DNA from: an uncultured Pseudomonadota bacterium
GTDB taxonomy: Bacteria; Pseudomonadota; Gammaproteobacteria; Burkholderiales; SG8-39
Length of the DNA stretch: 64,000 nt
Assembly: GCA_903921325.1 (NCBI GenBank)
Contig: CAIXPL010000037.1
Location: 1 to 64,000 of the forward strand
Direction: 5' to 3'
Positions within the stretch are counted from its first letter, which is position 1; every line of letters starts with the position of its first letter. The notes below the pieces were generated by a model that saw nothing but the letters and a program-made list of their open reading frames with translations, was not told where the DNA came from and did not search any database. Positions 1 through 11,031 of this stretch are shown piece after piece. The translations under genes and the position numbers were made by a program.

Positions 1-3
1 ATC

Positions 4-1194
<1,191 letters not shown>

Positions 1195-1201
1195 GACCCT
1201 G

Positions 1202-1513
1202 ATGGCAACCAAGACCGAAAAGATCCGCATACGCCTCAAGGCGTTTGATTACCGCCTGATCGACCGGTCAGCGGCCGAAATCGTCGACACGGCGAAACGC
1301 ACCGGTGCAGTGGTAAAGGGGCCGATTCCCCTACCGACCCGCATCGAACGGTTCGACGTATTGCGCAGTCCGCACGTGAACAAGACCTCGCGTGATCAAT
1401 TCGAGATCCGGACTCACGTGCGCCTGATGGATATTATTGACCCGACTGACAAAACGGTTGACGCGCTGATGAAGCTCGATTTGCCGGCCGGGGTGGATGT
1501 GGCATTGAAGTAA
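1202..1513 (+). CDS. rpsJ: 30S ribosomal protein S10
   Basis: A 103-residue S10, the normal length, and first gene of the S10 ribosomal cluster. The conserved core with the long loop (around [17 protein letters not shown]) is intact. S10 sits in the 30S head and is also the NusE partner of NusB in antitermination. It follows tuf by 7 bp and is separated from rplC by 121 bp in which no strong promoter or hairpin is evident. Confidence 0.99.
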   Translation: MATKTEKIRIRLKAFDYRLIDRSAAEIVDTAKRTGAVVKGPIPLPTRIERFDVLRSPHVNKTSRDQFEIRTHVRLMDIIDPTDKTVDALMKLDLPAGVDVALK

Positions 1514-1634
1514 CCAGCAGCAGGCAGGACGGCTTGTGCCCCGATTGTTTCAGGGCGCCTGTCGGTAGCAACCGGGAAGTACCAGATAGCATGGCCGACC
1601 GATCGTAGTCGGCACCTCGAAGAGGGAACAGAAT

Positions 1635-2336
1635 ATGACACTCGGACTCGTCGGCCGTAAGGTCGGCATGACCCGTATTTTTACCGATGACGGTGCATCG
1701 TTGCCGGTCACGGTAGTAGATGTTGCCGATAACCGGATTGCACAGGTGAAGCGGCCGCAGACCGACGGCTATTGCGCCGTGCAGGTGGTCTATGGCAAGC
1801 GCCGTGCATCGCGGGTGAACAAGTCGCTGGCCGGTCACCTGGCCAAGGCTGGCGTCGAAGCAGGTACGTTGATCAGCGAATTTCGCACCACGGAAACCGA
1901 ACTGGCCGATCTGGCCGCCGGTGGCCGAATCTCGGTCGAGCTGTTCAAGACGGGCCAATTCGTCGACGTTTCCGGCACTACGATCGGCAAGGGGTTCTCT
2001 GGCGTTATCAAACGTCACAACTTCTCGTCCAATCGTGCCAGCCACGGTAACTCGCGCTCGCACAATGTGCCGGGCTCGATTGGTCAGGCGCAAGATCCTG
2101 GTCGTGTGTTTCCGGGCAAGCGCATGCCAGGCCATCTGGGCGATGTCAGCGCGACGGTGCAGGGTCTGGAGATCGTGCGCATCGACGTTGCACGGCAACT
2201 GCTGCTGATCAAGGGCGCAGTGCCCGGAGCGGCCGGTGGACATGTCGTGGTGCGTCCTGCAATCAAGGTGAAGCGCGTGCCTCAGGTGCAGGTGCAGACC
2301 AAGCCGACCAACCCGGCCAAAGCCGCGAAGAAGTGA
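1635..2336 (+). CDS. rplC: 50S ribosomal protein L3
   Basis: A 233-residue L3. The N-terminus [14 protein letters not shown] is canonical, and the glutamine-containing segment [18 protein letters not shown] that PrmB methylates in other bacteria is present. It is slightly longer than the E. coli protein because of a basic Pro/Lys-rich C-terminal tail. L3 nucleates 50S assembly. Its TGA stop overlaps a GTG that could also begin the next frame, but the better rplD start is 8 bp downstream. Confidence 0.98.
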   Translation: MTLGLVGRKVGMTRIFTDDGASLPVTVVDVADNRIAQVKRPQTDGYCAVQVVYGKRRASRVNKSLAGHLAKAGVEAGTLISEFRTTETELADLAAGGRISVELFKTGQFVDVSGTTIGKGFSGVIKRHNFSSNRASHGNSRSHNVPGSIGQAQDPGRVFPGKRMPGHLGDVSATVQGLEIVRIDVARQLLLIKGAVPGAAGGHVVVRPAIKVKRVPQVQVQTKPTNPAKAAKK

Positions 2337-2344
2337 GGCGGGGA

Positions 2345-2965
2345 ATGGAACTCAAAATCATAGATGCAAACGGCGCCAGCTCGGCGACCCTGACCGCAGC
2401 CGACACCCTGTTCGGCCGCGATTTCAACGAAGCGCTGGTGCACCAGATCGTGGTGGCCTATCAGGCCAATGCACGTCTGGGCACTCGCAAGCAGCTTGGC
2501 CGCAGCGAAGTGGCCAAGTCGAAGAAAAAACCGTGGAACCAGAAAGGCACCGGTCGCGCTCGTGCCGGTAAGGCTTCCAGCCCCTTGTGGCGTGGTGGTG
2601 GCCGGATTTTCGCGTCCTCGCCGGATGAGAATTTCGAGCAGAAAATCAACCGCAAGATGTATCGCGCCGGTATGGCTTCGATTCTCTCGCAGTTGGCGCG
2701 TGAAGATCGGCTCAAGGTGGTTGACGAGTTCAGCCTCGAGGCGCCCAAGACCAAGTTGCTCGCGCAAAAAGTAAAGAGCATGGGGATGGAGCAGGTGCTG
2801 GTGATCACCGACGATGTCGATGAAAACCTCTGGCTGTCTTCGCGCAATCTGCCCAACGTGCTGATTCTCGGCGTGCATCAGGCTGACCCGGTCTCGCTGG
2901 TGCATTTCGACAATGTGGTGATGACGCGCAAGGCGGTGTCGAAAATCGAGGAGATGTGGGCATGA
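2345..2965 (+). CDS. rplD: 50S ribosomal protein L4
   Basis: A 206-residue L4. ATG 2345 is preferred over an in-frame GTG at 2333 because the purine-rich AGGCGGGGA lies just upstream and the family begins MELK. The conserved loop [21 protein letters not shown], which lines the exit tunnel, is present. In gammaproteobacteria L4 autoregulates the S10 operon; no comparable leader can be examined here. Its stop overlaps the rplW start as ATGA. Confidence 0.98.
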   Translation: MELKIIDANGASSATLTAADTLFGRDFNEALVHQIVVAYQANARLGTRKQLGRSEVAKSKKKPWNQKGTGRARAGKASSPLWRGGGRIFASSPDENFEQKINRKMYRAGMASILSQLAREDRLKVVDEFSLEAPKTKLLAQKVKSMGMEQVLVITDDVDENLWLSSRNLPNVLILGVHQADPVSLVHFDNVVMTRKAVSKIEEMWA

Positions 2966-3282
2966 GCACTGCGAATGAACAAAAGCTGATGCAGGTGCTG
3001 CTCGCGCCGATCATTTCCGAGAAGAGCACGCTGGTTGGCGAGAAGCACAACCAGTATGTCTTCCGCGTGCTCGATCGTGCCACCAAACCCGAGATCAAGG
3101 CGGCGGTCGAACTGATGTTCAGCAAGAAAGACAGCCAGATTGAGGTCACCGGCGTGTCGGTGGTCAATGTCCACGGCAAGCACAAGCGTTTCGGTCGCCA
3201 GATGGGCCGTCGCGTGAACTGGAAAAAGGCCTATGTGACGCTGAAGGCCGGCCAGGACATCAACTTCCAGGCCACGGAGTAA
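2962..3282 (+). CDS. rplW: 50S ribosomal protein L23
   Basis: L23, 106 residues from ATG 2962. A GTG six bases upstream is also in frame, but the ATGA overlap with rplD favours the ATG. The protein starts [22 protein letters not shown], matching the family, and keeps the conserved loop around [15 protein letters not shown]23 lies at the tunnel exit and docks trigger factor and SRP. rplB follows after 5 bp. Confidence 0.98.
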   Translation: MSTANEQKLMQVLLAPIISEKSTLVGEKHNQYVFRVLDRATKPEIKAAVELMFSKKDSQIEVTGVSVVNVHGKHKRFGRQMGRRVNWKKAYVTLKAGQDINFQATE

Positions 3283-3287
3283 AAGCC

Positions 3288-4115
3288 ATGCCTCTAGTCA
3301 AAGTCAAACCCACATCGCCCGGGCGTCGTGCCCTGGTCAAGGTTGTCAACCCAACCTTGTACAAGGGACGTCCGCACGCAGCGCTGCTCGAACCCCAGTC
3401 GAAGAAGGCCGGTCGCAACAACACCGGTCAGATCACGGTGCGGCACCAGGGCGGCGGTCATCGCCAGCACTACCGCATGATCGATTTCCGTCGCAACAAG
3501 GACGGGATTGCGGCCAAGGTCGAGCGCATTGAATACGATCCGAATCGCAGTGCGCATATTGCCCTGTTGTGCTATGCCGATGGCGAGCGTCGTTACATCA
3601 TCGCCCCTAAGGGTGTCGCCGCTGGGGCCCAGTTGATGAGCGGCTCCGATGCGCCGATTCGACCCGGCAATGCGCTGCCACTGCGCAATATCCCGGTCGG
3701 GTCCACCATTTTCTGTCTCGAGATGCGGCCAGGCAAAGGTGCGCAGATTGCGCGTGCGGCTGGCACCTCGGTGCAGTTGCTGGCACGTGATGCCACCTAT
3801 GCGCAGGTTCGCTTGCGCTCAGGCGAAGTGCGCAAGATTCATGTCGATTGCCGCGCCACCCTGGGTGAGGCGAGCAATGAAGAGCACAACCTGCGCTCAA
3901 TCGGCAAAGCCGGTGCCATGCGTTGGCGCGGTGTGCGTCCGACGGTGCGCGGTGTGGCGATGAATCCGATCGATCACCCGCACGGTGGTGGCGAGGGCCG
4001 TACTGCGGCGGGTCAAGACCCGGTCAGCCCGTGGGGTACCCTCACCAAGGGGTATCGAACCCGTAGCAACAAGCGCACGACCAGCATGATCGTCACGCGC
4101 CGTTACAAGAAATAG
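3288..4115 (+). CDS. rplB: 50S ribosomal protein L2
   Basis: Full-length L2 of 275 residues. The OB-fold and SH3-like domains are intact, and the conserved peptidyl-transferase-proximal stretch [16 protein letters not shown] is present near residue 225. L2 is needed for subunit association and tRNA binding. It sits between rplW and rpsS with gaps of 5 and 10 bp, the standard S10 operon order. Confidence 0.99.
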   Translation: MPLVKVKPTSPGRRALVKVVNPTLYKGRPHAALLEPQSKKAGRNNTGQITVRHQGGGHRQHYRMIDFRRNKDGIAAKVERIEYDPNRSAHIALLCYADGERRYIIAPKGVAAGAQLMSGSDAPIRPGNALPLRNIPVGSTIFCLEMRPGKGAQIARAAGTSVQLLARDATYAQVRLRSGEVRKIHVDCRATLGEASNEEHNLRSIGKAGAMRWRGVRPTVRGVAMNPIDHPHGGGEGRTAAGQDPVSPWGTLTKGYRTRSNKRTTSMIVTRRYKK

Positions 4116-4125
4116 GTAGACAGCC

Positions 4126-4413
4126 ATGGCACGTTCGCTCAAGAAGGGACCGTTCGTCGATCACCACCTGTTGAAGAAGGTGGATACCGCGCGGTCGACC
4201 AACGACAAGAAGCCGATCAAGACCTGGTCGCGCCGCTCCACTGTGATTCCGGATTTCGTGGGTTTCACGATTTCGGTGCACAACGGCAAGCAGCACATTC
4301 CGGTGTTCGTCACCGAGAACATGGTGGGTCACAAGCTCGGCGAATTCGCGATCACCCGGACCTTCAAAGGTCATACCTCGGACAAGAAGACCTCTTCTCC
4401 GGCGCGCAAGTAG
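4126..4413 (+). CDS. rpsS: 30S ribosomal protein S19
   Basis: A 95-residue S19 beginning [15 protein letters not shown], the family signature. It contains the conserved C-terminal segment around [18 protein letters not shown]. It binds 16S rRNA in the 30S head with S13. The length is close to the usual 91-92 residues. It lies 10 bp after rplB and 9 bp before rplV. Confidence 0.99.
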   Translation: MARSLKKGPFVDHHLLKKVDTARSTNDKKPIKTWSRRSTVIPDFVGFTISVHNGKQHIPVFVTENMVGHKLGEFAITRTFKGHTSDKKTSSPARK

Positions 4414-4422
4414 GAGCGATCG

Positions 4423-4773
4423 ATGGAAACTCAAGCAAAATTGTTCGGCGTACACCTCTCGGCCCAGAAAGGCCGCTTGGTGGCCGACCAGGTGCGCGGA
4501 CTGCCGGTGGAGCGCGCGCTCAACATCCTTACCTTCAGCCCGAAGAAGGCCGCCCATATCATCAAAAAAGTGCTCGAGTCGGCGATCGCCAATGCCGAGC
4601 ACAATGATGGCGCCGATGTCGATGAGCTCAAGGTGAGCCGGATCATGGTCGAGCGCGGCACCATCCTCAAGCGCTTTTCGGCTCGTGCAAAAGGCCGTGG
4701 CAATCGCATATCCAAGCAAAGCTGCCATATTTTCGTGACCGTCAGCGACAGTCCGAAAGGCAAGTCGGTCTGA
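4423..4773 (+). CDS. rplV: 50S ribosomal protein L22
   Basis: A 116-residue L22. The N-terminal helix ([16 protein letters not shown]) and the beta-hairpin region [21 protein letters not shown], which reaches into the exit tunnel and affects macrolide sensitivity, are present. GGAG is about 7 bp before the ATG. It ends 43 bp before rpsC. Confidence 0.98.
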   Translation: METQAKLFGVHLSAQKGRLVADQVRGLPVERALNILTFSPKKAAHIIKKVLESAIANAEHNDGADVDELKVSRIMVERGTILKRFSARAKGRGNRISKQSCHIFVTVSDSPKGKSV

Positions 4774-4816
4774 TATGCGCGCCCTCGACTGCGTCTCGTC
4801 TTACTAAAGGTACCCC

Positions 4817-5776
4817 ATGGGACAGAAAATCCATCCGACCGGATTCCGGCTCTCGGTTAACAAGGCCTGGACCTCGCGCTGGTTTGCGACCAACCGCAAC
4901 TTCTCCTCGATGCTGAACGAGGATCTGCGGGTGCGCGAATACCTGCGCAAACGCCTCACCCACGCGAGCGTTGCACGCGTGATCATCGAGCGTCCGGCCA
5001 AGGACGCGCGGATCACGATTCATAGCGCCCGGCCTGGTGCAGTGATTGGCAAGAAGGGCGAAGACATCGAGGTCATCAAGGCCGATCTGCGTCGCATCCT
5101 TCATGTTCAGGCTGTGCATGTGAACATCGAGGAAGTGAAGAAGCCCGAAATCGATGCCCAACTGATCGCCGATTCCATCGGACAGCAGTTGGAAAAGCGG
5201 ATCATGTTCCGTCGCGCGATGAAGCGCGCCATGCAAAATGCCATGCGCGCCGGTGCCCAAGGCATCAAGATCATGAGCGCGGGCCGCCTGAACGGCATCG
5301 ACATTGCCCGTACCGAGTGGTATCGCGAAGGCCGCGTGCCGCTGCACACGCTGCGCGCTGATCTGGACTATGGATTCTCGGAAGCCAAGACCACCTATGG
5401 CGTGATCGGCATCAAGGTGTGGGTCTACAAGGGCGATGTGCTGGAGCGTGGCGAATTGCCGGCGCCCAGCGTGACCGCCGCCGAAGACGAACAGCCGCGG
5501 CGCAATCCGCGCGGCCCGCGTGGCCCGCGTGCCGATGGCGATAGTCGTGGTGATGGTGCTGCGCCGGCAGCCCCGGGCTCCGACAAGCCACGCGCACCCG
5601 CATCACGAGTCCGTGTCCGCCGCACCGCCGCCGAGGCGAAAGGCGACATTGGTACTGCCAAACCTGAAGGTGACAAACCCAAGACAGCCGCGGCCCCCGC
5701 CGCGCCCGCTGCGGCGCCCGTTCGCCGCGCGGTGAAGAAGACGACAAAGGGTCCGGACGATGCTTCAACCATCTAG
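4817..5776 (+). CDS. rpsC: 30S ribosomal protein S3 with a long low-complexity C-terminal tail
   Basis: S3 of 319 residues. Residues 1-210 form a normal S3: the KH domain carries GXXG as VIGKKGED (76-83), followed by the C-terminal domain ending in [13 protein letters not shown]. After about residue 211 there is a tail of roughly 109 residues rich in Ala, Pro, Arg and Lys. Betaproteobacterial S3 proteins are typically about 250-280 residues, so this tail is unusually long. The end of the gene overlaps the start of rplP by 17 bp. S3 shapes the mRNA entry channel; the tail would be solvent-exposed and probably disordered. Confidence 0.98.
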   Translation: MGQKIHPTGFRLSVNKAWTSRWFATNRNFSSMLNEDLRVREYLRKRLTHASVARVIIERPAKDARITIHSARPGAVIGKKGEDIEVIKADLRRILHVQAVHVNIEEVKKPEIDAQLIADSIGQQLEKRIMFRRAMKRAMQNAMRAGAQGIKIMSAGRLNGIDIARTEWYREGRVPLHTLRADLDYGFSEAKTTYGVIGIKVWVYKGDVLERGELPAPSVTAAEDEQPRRNPRGPRGPRADGDSRGDGAAPAAPGSDKPRAPASRVRVRRTAAEAKGDIGTAKPEGDKPKTAAAPAAPAAAPVRRAVKKTTKGPDDASTI

Positions 5777-6173
5777 AACCAAATACCGCAAGCAGCAGAA
5801 AGGGCGGAACACCGGCATCGCGACACGCGGTTCCAAGGTGTCTTTCGGCGAATACGGACTGAAATCGGTGGCACGCGGTCGGCTCACCGCGCGCCAGATC
5901 GAAGCGGCCCGTCGCGCCATGACCCGTCATATCAAACGGGGTGGCCGCATCTGGATCCGCATTTTTCCGGACAAGCCCGTTTCGCAAAAGCCGGCCGAAG
6001 TGCGTATGGGCGGAGGAAAAGGCAACCCCGAGTACTGGGTGGCCGAGATCCAGCCGGGCAAGGTGCTCTACGAGATGGACGGCGTGGATGAGGCTCTGGC
6101 CCGCGCAGCGTTTGCGCTGGCGGCAGCGAAGCTCCCGTTGAAGACCATATTTGTTCAGCGGCAGGTGGGGTGA
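5760..6173 (+). CDS. rplP: 50S ribosomal protein L16
   Basis: A 137-residue L16 with the family start [17 protein letters not shown] and the conserved segment around [22 protein letters not shown]. It helps position the A- and P-site tRNAs. Its ATG lies inside the last codons of rpsC, so translation is probably coupled. rpmC follows after 4 bp. Confidence 0.99.
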   Translation: MLQPSRTKYRKQQKGRNTGIATRGSKVSFGEYGLKSVARGRLTARQIEAARRAMTRHIKRGGRIWIRIFPDKPVSQKPAEVRMGGGKGNPEYWVAEIQPGKVLYEMDGVDEALARAAFALAAAKLPLKTIFVQRQVG

Positions 6174-6177
6174 GGCG

Positions 6178-6372
6178 ATGAAAATGACTGAACTGCGCGC
6201 CAAGTCGGGCGCCGAATTGGACCAGGAACTGAGCGCGCTCCTGCGTGCGCAATTCTCGATGCGCATGCAGAAGGCGACCCAGCAACTCACCAATACCAGT
6301 GCGCTGCGTAACGTGGGCCGCGACATCGCGCGCGTACGCACCCTGATCACCGAAAGGGCCGGACAGAAATGA
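6178..6372 (+). CDS. rpmC: 50S ribosomal protein L29
   Basis: A 64-residue L29 starting [18 protein letters not shown]. An upstream in-frame start at 6151 lies inside rplP and is not needed. The two-helix basic fold is recognisable ([16 protein letters not shown]). The terminal TGA overlaps the ATG of rpsQ (ATGA), implying translational coupling. Confidence 0.97.
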   Translation: MKMTELRAKSGAELDQELSALLRAQFSMRMQKATQQLTNTSALRNVGRDIARVRTLITERAGQK

Positions 6373-6638
6373 CAGAACCCCAGAAAAAGGTCACGCGGGC
6401 GCTCACTGGCCGCATCGTGAGCGACAAGATGAACAAGACCGTCACTGTGCTGGTCGAGCGTCGGGTTACCCACGAGCTCTACGGCAAGGTCATCAAGCGG
6501 TCTAACCGCTATCACGCCCATGACGAGAACAACGAGTATCACGAGGGCGACCTGGTGACGATCGAACAATGCCGTCCGCTCGCCAAGACGAAGTCATGGC
6601 GCGTTGTCGGTCTGGTAGAGCGTGCCAAAAGCGCCTAA
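6369..6638 (+). CDS. rpsQ: 30S ribosomal protein S17
   Basis: An 89-residue S17 with the conserved opening [22 protein letters not shown] and the motif [20 protein letters not shown]. It is a primary 16S rRNA binder and the last gene of the S10 cluster. A 142-bp gap with a promoter-like sequence separates it from rplN. Confidence 0.99.
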   Translation: MTEPQKKVTRALTGRIVSDKMNKTVTVLVERRVTHELYGKVIKRSNRYHAHDENNEYHEGDLVTIEQCRPLAKTKSWRVVGLVERAKSA

Positions 6639-6643
6639 GGTGC

Positions 6644-6673
6644 TTGACGCTTTTGTTTTTATCATGCTAAAGT
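6644..6673 (+). promoter_or_regulatory. Candidate sigma70 promoter of the spc cluster
   Basis: TTGACG (6644-6649) and TAAAGT (6668-6673), preceded by TGC, are separated by 18 bp in a T-rich tract. They lie in the 142-bp rpsQ-rplN gap, the largest gap in the S10/spc region. This would give spc genes their own start. A short hairpin lies between it and rplN. Inferred from sequence pattern only. Confidence 0.55.
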
Positions 6674-6739
6674 CTTGGGTTCCTCGTTCTGCTGTTCAAC
6701 GCAGACGCCTTCCGTAACGGAATCCAAAACTGACCGAGC

Positions 6740-6756
6740 CTCACCCCTCAGGTGAG
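6740..6756 (+). other. Small hairpin in the rplN leader
   Basis: CTCACC (6740-6745), a 5-nt loop, then GGTGAG (6751-6756) form a 6-bp stem in the untranslated leader about 24 nt before the rplN ATG. It could influence spc translation or processing. There is no U-tract, so it does not look like a terminator. Confidence 0.35.
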
Positions 6757-6780
6757 CTTCGGAGAAGTTGGAGAGAAGCA

Positions 6781-7149
6781 ATGATCCAGATGCAGTCGGT
6801 ACTTGACGTGGCCGACAATACCGGTGCGCGTGCAGTTATGTGCATCAAGGTGATGGGCGGTTCGAAGCGGCGCTATGCCGGCATCGGCGACCTCATCAAG
6901 GTCACGGTCAAGGATGCGGCCCCTCGCGGCCGTGTCAAGAAAGGCGAAATCTACAACGCGGTGGTTGTGCGCACCGCCAAGGGCGTGCGTCGCCCTGACG
7001 GTTCGCTGATCCGGTTCGATGCCAATGCGGCCGTGCTGCTCACTGCCAAGTTCGAACCCATCGGCACCCGCATCTTCGGCCCGGTCACCCGCGAATTGCG
7101 GTCCGAGCGGTTCATGAAGATCGTGTCCCTTGCACCTGAAGTCATCTGA
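6781..7149 (+). CDS. rplN: 50S ribosomal protein L14
   Basis: A 122-residue L14 of exact family length beginning [16 protein letters not shown], the signature of the protein. It binds 23S rRNA at the subunit interface. It is the first gene of the spc cluster, with a purine-rich GGAGAG 6 bp before its ATG. rplX follows 15 bp later. Confidence 0.99.
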   Translation: MIQMQSVLDVADNTGARAVMCIKVMGGSKRRYAGIGDLIKVTVKDAAPRGRVKKGEIYNAVVVRTAKGVRRPDGSLIRFDANAAVLLTAKFEPIGTRIFGPVTRELRSERFMKIVSLAPEVI

Positions 7150-7164
7150 GCGACGGTCAATCTC

Positions 7165-7494
7165 ATGGACAAGATTCGTAAAGGCGATGAAGTCATCGTC
7201 ATCTCTGGTAGCGACAAAGGCAAGCGCGGTGCGGTACTGCGCCGTGTGGACGAAACCCATCTGTTGGTCGAGGGTGTCAACCGCGCCAAGAAGCATGTCA
7301 AACCGAACCCGATGAAAGGCGATGCCGGTGGCATCGTCGAGCGCGATATGCCGATCCATATCTCCAATGTGGCGCTGTACAACCCGCAGACCCAAAAGGC
7401 TGACCGGGTAGGCATTCGCACCGTGGGCGAGGGCGAACAGGCACACAAGGTCCGGTTCTTCAAGTCAAACGACGAACTGGTCGACACGAAATAA
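7165..7494 (+). CDS. rplX: 50S ribosomal protein L24
   Basis: A 109-residue L24 with an N-terminal KOW motif ([22 protein letters not shown]) and the conserved segment [11 protein letters not shown]. It initiates 50S assembly by binding the 5' part of 23S rRNA. It lies between rplN and rplE with short gaps, as in the standard spc order. Confidence 0.99.
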   Translation: MDKIRKGDEVIVISGSDKGKRGAVLRRVDETHLLVEGVNRAKKHVKPNPMKGDAGGIVERDMPIHISNVALYNPQTQKADRVGIRTVGEGEQAHKVRFFKSNDELVDTK

Positions 7495-7505
7495 GGGACG
7501 AGGAC

Positions 7506-8048
7506 ATGGCGCGTCTGCAAGAGCAGTACATCAAGGAAATCGCCCCGGCGCTGAAAGAACAGTTCAGCTACAAGTCGGTGATGGAAGTCCCGCGCATCAC
7601 CAAGATCACGCTGAACATGGGCGTGGGCGAGGCGGTGGCCGACAAGAAAGTGCTGGAGAACGCGGTGGGCGATCTGATCAAGATCGCCGGGCAGAAGCCG
7701 GTCATCACACTGGCCCGCAAGTCGATTGCCACGTTCAAGGTGCGCAAAGGCTATCCGGTCGGCTGCATGGTCACCCTGCGCGGTAACCGCATGTATGAGT
7801 TTCTCGATCGTCTGGTGACGATTGCGATTCCGCGTATTCGTGACTTTCGCGGTATTTCACGGCGTGCGTTCGACGGCCGTGGCAATTACAACCTTGGGGT
7901 GCGTGAGCAGATCATTTTCCCCGAGATCGAATACGACAAGATCGACGCGCTGCGCGGCATGAACATCAGCATCGCGACCACCGCCAAGAACGATGACGAG
8001 GCGCGCGCCCTGTTGGCCGCGTTCAAGTTCCCGTTCCGGGCAAGCTGA
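7506..8048 (+). CDS. rplE: 50S ribosomal protein L5
   Basis: A 180-residue L5, the usual length. The conserved [16 protein letters not shown] and the C-terminal [18 protein letters not shown] are present. It binds 5S rRNA and contacts P-site tRNA. It follows rplX by 11 bp and precedes rpsN by 9 bp. Confidence 0.99.
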   Translation: MARLQEQYIKEIAPALKEQFSYKSVMEVPRITKITLNMGVGEAVADKKVLENAVGDLIKIAGQKPVITLARKSIATFKVRKGYPVGCMVTLRGNRMYEFLDRLVTIAIPRIRDFRGISRRAFDGRGNYNLGVREQIIFPEIEYDKIDALRGMNISIATTAKNDDEARALLAAFKFPFRAS

Positions 8049-8057
8049 GGAACCGAC

Positions 8058-8363
8058 ATGGCCAAACTGGCTCTCATCAATCGCGAAGCAAAGCGCCGTA
8101 AGACGGTGGCGCAATTCGCCAAGAAGCGCACCGCTCTGATCGCCCAGGTGGCCGACCAGAGCCTGTCAGAAGATGACCGCATGGCAGCTCGCGAAGCCAT
8201 CCAGAAGCTGCCGCGCAATGCCTCGCCGACGAGGCTGCGCAATCGTTGCCAGATCACCGGTCGCCCGCGTGGGGTGTACCGCAAGTTCGGGCTTGGACGC
8301 AACAAGCTGCGTGAGGTCGCGATGCGTGGGGAGATCCCGGGCGTCGTGAAGGCCAGTTGGTAA
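8058..8363 (+). CDS. rpsN: 30S ribosomal protein S14, zinc-independent form
   Basis: A 101-residue S14 of the long, zinc-free type. Only one cysteine remains where zinc-type S14 would have CxxC pairs. The conserved C-terminal block [21 protein letters not shown] is intact. It assembles late into the 30S head. It occupies its usual place between rplE and rpsH. Confidence 0.98.
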   Translation: MAKLALINREAKRRKTVAQFAKKRTALIAQVADQSLSEDDRMAAREAIQKLPRNASPTRLRNRCQITGRPRGVYRKFGLGRNKLREVAMRGEIPGVVKASW

Positions 8364-8394
8364 GCGGCAACGCATTTCCAGGAGCATGTGACTA

Positions 8395-8790
8395 ATGAGC
8401 ATGACCGATCCGATCGCCGATATGCTGACGCGCATTCGCAACGCGCAGACAGCCGGCAAGACGAGTGTCGCAATGCCGGCTTCGAAGCTGAAGTCTGCGA
8501 TCGCGCAGGTGCTCAAGGACGAAGGGTATATCGAGACGTTCGCCCTTAAATCCGAGGGCAACAAGTCCGAAATTTCCATCGAACTCAAGTACTACGCCGG
8601 ATCGCCGGTGATTGAGCGCATTGACCGGGTCAGCCGCCCGGGCCTGCGCATCTATCGCGGCGTAGGCGACATTCCGACCGTGATGAACGGTCTGGGCATT
8701 GCCATCGTCTCCACCTCGCGCGGTGTGATGACCGACCGGGCAGCACGCGCCTCCGGTGTCGGTGGCGAAGTCCTGTGCGTCGTGGCCTGA
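8395..8790 (+). CDS. rpsH: 30S ribosomal protein S8
   Basis: A 131-residue S8. ATG 8395 ([16 protein letters not shown]) is favoured over the ATG two codons later because AGGAG sits at a suitable distance from it. The C-terminal signature [13 protein letters not shown] is present. S8 is a primary 16S binder and the spc operon repressor in E. coli. Confidence 0.98.
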   Translation: MSMTDPIADMLTRIRNAQTAGKTSVAMPASKLKSAIAQVLKDEGYIETFALKSEGNKSEISIELKYYAGSPVIERIDRVSRPGLRIYRGVGDIPTVMNGLGIAIVSTSRGVMTDRAARASGVGGEVLCVVA

Positions 8791-8807
8791 GCGAAGGAGA
8801 ACAGTCC

Positions 8808-9341
8808 ATGTCACGCGTAGGAAAGAATCCGATACCCGTCCCTAAAGGGGTGGAAATCACCATCGGCGCCGATAGCGTTGCGGTGAAAGGACCGTTGGGC
8901 ACCTTGTCGCAACAGTTCCTCACTGGCGTTGCGCTCAAGCGCGACGGCGAGCAGATTGTGCTCGAGACCACCAACGACACCGCTCTGGCCAATGCCATGT
9001 CGGGCACCATGCGGGCGCTGGTCGCCAATATGGTGACCGGAGTGAGCAAGGGCTTTGAGAAAAAGCTGACGCTGGTCGGGGTGGGCTATCGCGCCCAGGC
9101 TCAGGGTGACAAGCTCAATTTGCAGGTTGGTTACTCGCACCCGGTGGTGCATGAGATGCCGGCCGGTGTGAAGTGCGAGACCCCAACGCAGACCGAGATC
9201 CTGATCAAGGGTACCGATCGTCAGCGGGTGGGCCAGGTGGCTGCTGAAGTGCGCGCGTATCGACCCCCGGAGCCCTACAAGGGCAAGGGCATTCGTTATG
9301 CCAACGAGCAGGTCATCATCAAGGAAACGAAGAAGAAGTAA
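8808..9341 (+). CDS. rplF: 50S ribosomal protein L6
   Basis: A 177-residue L6 from ATG 8808, preceded by GAAGGAGA. It begins [17 protein letters not shown] and carries the C-terminal signature [15 protein letters not shown]. It sits near the sarcin-ricin loop. An upstream in-frame start at 8775 lies in rpsH and is not supported. Confidence 0.98.
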   Translation: MSRVGKNPIPVPKGVEITIGADSVAVKGPLGTLSQQFLTGVALKRDGEQIVLETTNDTALANAMSGTMRALVANMVTGVSKGFEKKLTLVGVGYRAQAQGDKLNLQVGYSHPVVHEMPAGVKCETPTQTEILIKGTDRQRVGQVAAEVRAYRPPEPYKGKGIRYANEQVIIKETKKK

Positions 9342-9353
9342 GGGCGCCACGCC

Positions 9354-9710
9354 ATGACCGATAAGACAATTTCCCGACTGCGCCGTGCACGGCCGACCCG
9401 AGCCAAGATCCATGAACTCGGAGTGCCACGGCTGTCAGTGCATCGTACCAATCTGCATATTTATGCCCAGGTGTTCAGCGCTGACGGTGCCAAGGTATTG
9501 GCAAGCGCCTCGACACTGGAGAAGGATCTGCGTGGGCAGGTCGGCAATGGCGGCAACGTAAAGGCAGCCGTGCTGATCGGACAGCGCATCGCGGTTGAGG
9601 CCCAGAAGGCTGGCATCGATCGGGTCGCATTCGACCGCGGTGGCTTCAAATATCACGGCCGCGTCAAGGCATTGGCCGATGCGGCTCGCGAAGCCGGACT
9701 GAAGTTCTGA
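9354..9710 (+). CDS. rplR: 50S ribosomal protein L18
   Basis: A 118-residue L18, the usual size. It contains the 5S rRNA-binding core with the C-terminal motif [27 protein letters not shown]. It lies 12 bp after rplF and 61 bp before rpsE. Confidence 0.98.
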   Translation: MTDKTISRLRRARPTRAKIHELGVPRLSVHRTNLHIYAQVFSADGAKVLASASTLEKDLRGQVGNGGNVKAAVLIGQRIAVEAQKAGIDRVAFDRGGFKYHGRVKALADAAREAGLKF

Positions 9711-9771
9711 CACAGATAGCGAAGCGCGCATGCGGTGAACACCTCGTTCCCGCATCGCTCAAGGAGCCCAT

Positions 9772-10296
9772 ATGGCACGAGTGCAAAAAGTACAGCAGCA
9801 GGAAGATCGGGGCGACGGACTGCGCGAGAAGATGGTCGCGGTCAACCGTGTCACCAAAGTGGTGAAGGGTGGTCGCATTCTCGGTTTTGCCGCGTTGACC
9901 GTGGTCGGTGATGGCGACGGTGGCGTCGGCATGGGCAAGGGCAAGGCACGCGAAGTGCCGGTGGCGGTGCAAAAGGCGCTGGAAGAAGCACGCCGCAAGA
10001 TGACCCGTGTCAGCCTGCGTAACGGCACCTTGCATCACGCCGTGGTGGGACAGCATGGTTCATGCAAAGTGCTGATGATGCCGGCCTCGGAAGGGACTGG
10101 AATCATTGCCGGTGGTCCGATGCGTGCAGTGTTTGAAGTGATGGGTCTCACCAACGTGCTGGCCAAAATCATCGGCTCAAGCAATCCGTACAACGTGGTG
10201 CGTGCCACCCTCAACGGACTGCAGTCGATGAAGACGCCCTATGAAATTGCCGCCAAGCGCGGCAAGACCGTCGAGGACCTGATGGGCAACGCGTAA
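9772..10296 (+). CDS. rpsE: 30S ribosomal protein S5
   Basis: A 174-residue S5. The double-stranded-RNA-binding-like N-terminal domain has the signature [18 protein letters not shown], and the C-terminal domain includes [17 protein letters not shown]5 acts in decoding fidelity at the mRNA entry. An AAGGAG lies upstream of the ATG. Confidence 0.99.
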   Translation: MARVQKVQQQEDRGDGLREKMVAVNRVTKVVKGGRILGFAALTVVGDGDGGVGMGKGKAREVPVAVQKALEEARRKMTRVSLRNGTLHHAVVGQHGSCKVLMMPASEGTGIIAGGPMRAVFEVMGLTNVLAKIIGSSNPYNVVRATLNGLQSMKTPYEIAAKRGKTVEDLMGNA

Positions 10297-10326
10297 GCGC
10301 TGACTCAGGCAACAGGAGAGATCGAC

Positions 10327-10509
10327 ATGGCAGAAAAGACTATCAAGGTCACGCTGGTGAAAAGCGTGATTGGCTGCAAGAAGGCGCATCGTGCCACGGT
10401 GCGCGGACTCGGTTTGCGTCGCATTCGGCATACCGTCGAAGTCATTGATACGCCAGCAGTGCGCGGCATGATCCGCACGGTGGCCTATCTCGTCCACGCA
10501 GAGGGCTGA
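10327..10509 (+). CDS. rpmD: 50S ribosomal protein L30
   Basis: A complete 60-residue L30 containing [26 protein letters not shown], characteristic of the short bacterial form. It sits between rpsE and rplO, with a 5-bp gap to rplO. L30 is absent from some bacteria, so its retention here fits the classical proteobacterial layout. Confidence 0.98.
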   Translation: MAEKTIKVTLVKSVIGCKKAHRATVRGLGLRRIRHTVEVIDTPAVRGMIRTVAYLVHAEG

Positions 10510-10514
10510 AAGCG

Positions 10515-10973
10515 ATGAAACTCAATACCTTGAAACCCGGTGTCGGCGCACGGCATTCGGACAAACGCGTCGGACGCGGTATCGGTTCGGGTCTGGGCAA
10601 GACCGCCGGTCGCGGTCACAAGGGTCAAAAATCGCGTTCGGGCGGATTCCACAAAGTCGGCTTTGAAGGCGGTCAGATGCCTCTGTATCGCCGTCTGCCC
10701 AAGCGTGGCTTTACCTCGCTTGACCGTGGTCTGACCGGTGAAGTGCGGCTGACCGATCTGGAACGGCTCGGTGTCGATCAAATCGATCTGGAAACCTTGA
10801 AGGCGGCCGGTGTCATTTCGCGGTTGTCGAACCGTGCCAAAGTGATTCTGTCGGGCGAACTCAGCCGCAAAGTGAACCTGGTCGGCATTGCTGTCACCAA
10901 AGGCGCACGTGCGGCAATCGAGGCGGCCGGTGGCACGATCACCGAGCCTGAAGCCGCTGTCGCGCAAGCCTGA
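10515..10973 (+). CDS. rplO: 50S ribosomal protein L15
   Basis: A 152-residue L15. The glycine/arginine-rich N-terminal extension ([22 protein letters not shown]) that penetrates the rRNA core is intact, as is the C-terminal globular domain. It lies 58 bp upstream of secY. Confidence 0.98.
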   Translation: MKLNTLKPGVGARHSDKRVGRGIGSGLGKTAGRGHKGQKSRSGGFHKVGFEGGQMPLYRRLPKRGFTSLDRGLTGEVRLTDLERLGVDQIDLETLKAAGVISRLSNRAKVILSGELSRKVNLVGIAVTKGARAAIEAAGGTITEPEAAVAQA

Positions 10974-11031
10974 GCAGCCGAATACCCCGAACCCCGAACA
11001 CTGAACCGGATAAGTCGCAGCCAAACTGATC

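Noticed and set aside
1434-2243. Long open frame on the minus strand opposite rplC
   Set aside because: It is an antisense shadow of a highly conserved gene in GC-rich DNA, with no recognisable protein motif and no ribosome binding site.
5412-6569. Long open frame on the minus strand opposite rpsC, rplP, rpmC and rpsQ
   Set aside because: It is explained by third-position GC bias opposite genuine ribosomal genes; its amino acid composition is Arg/Ala/Pro-rich noise.
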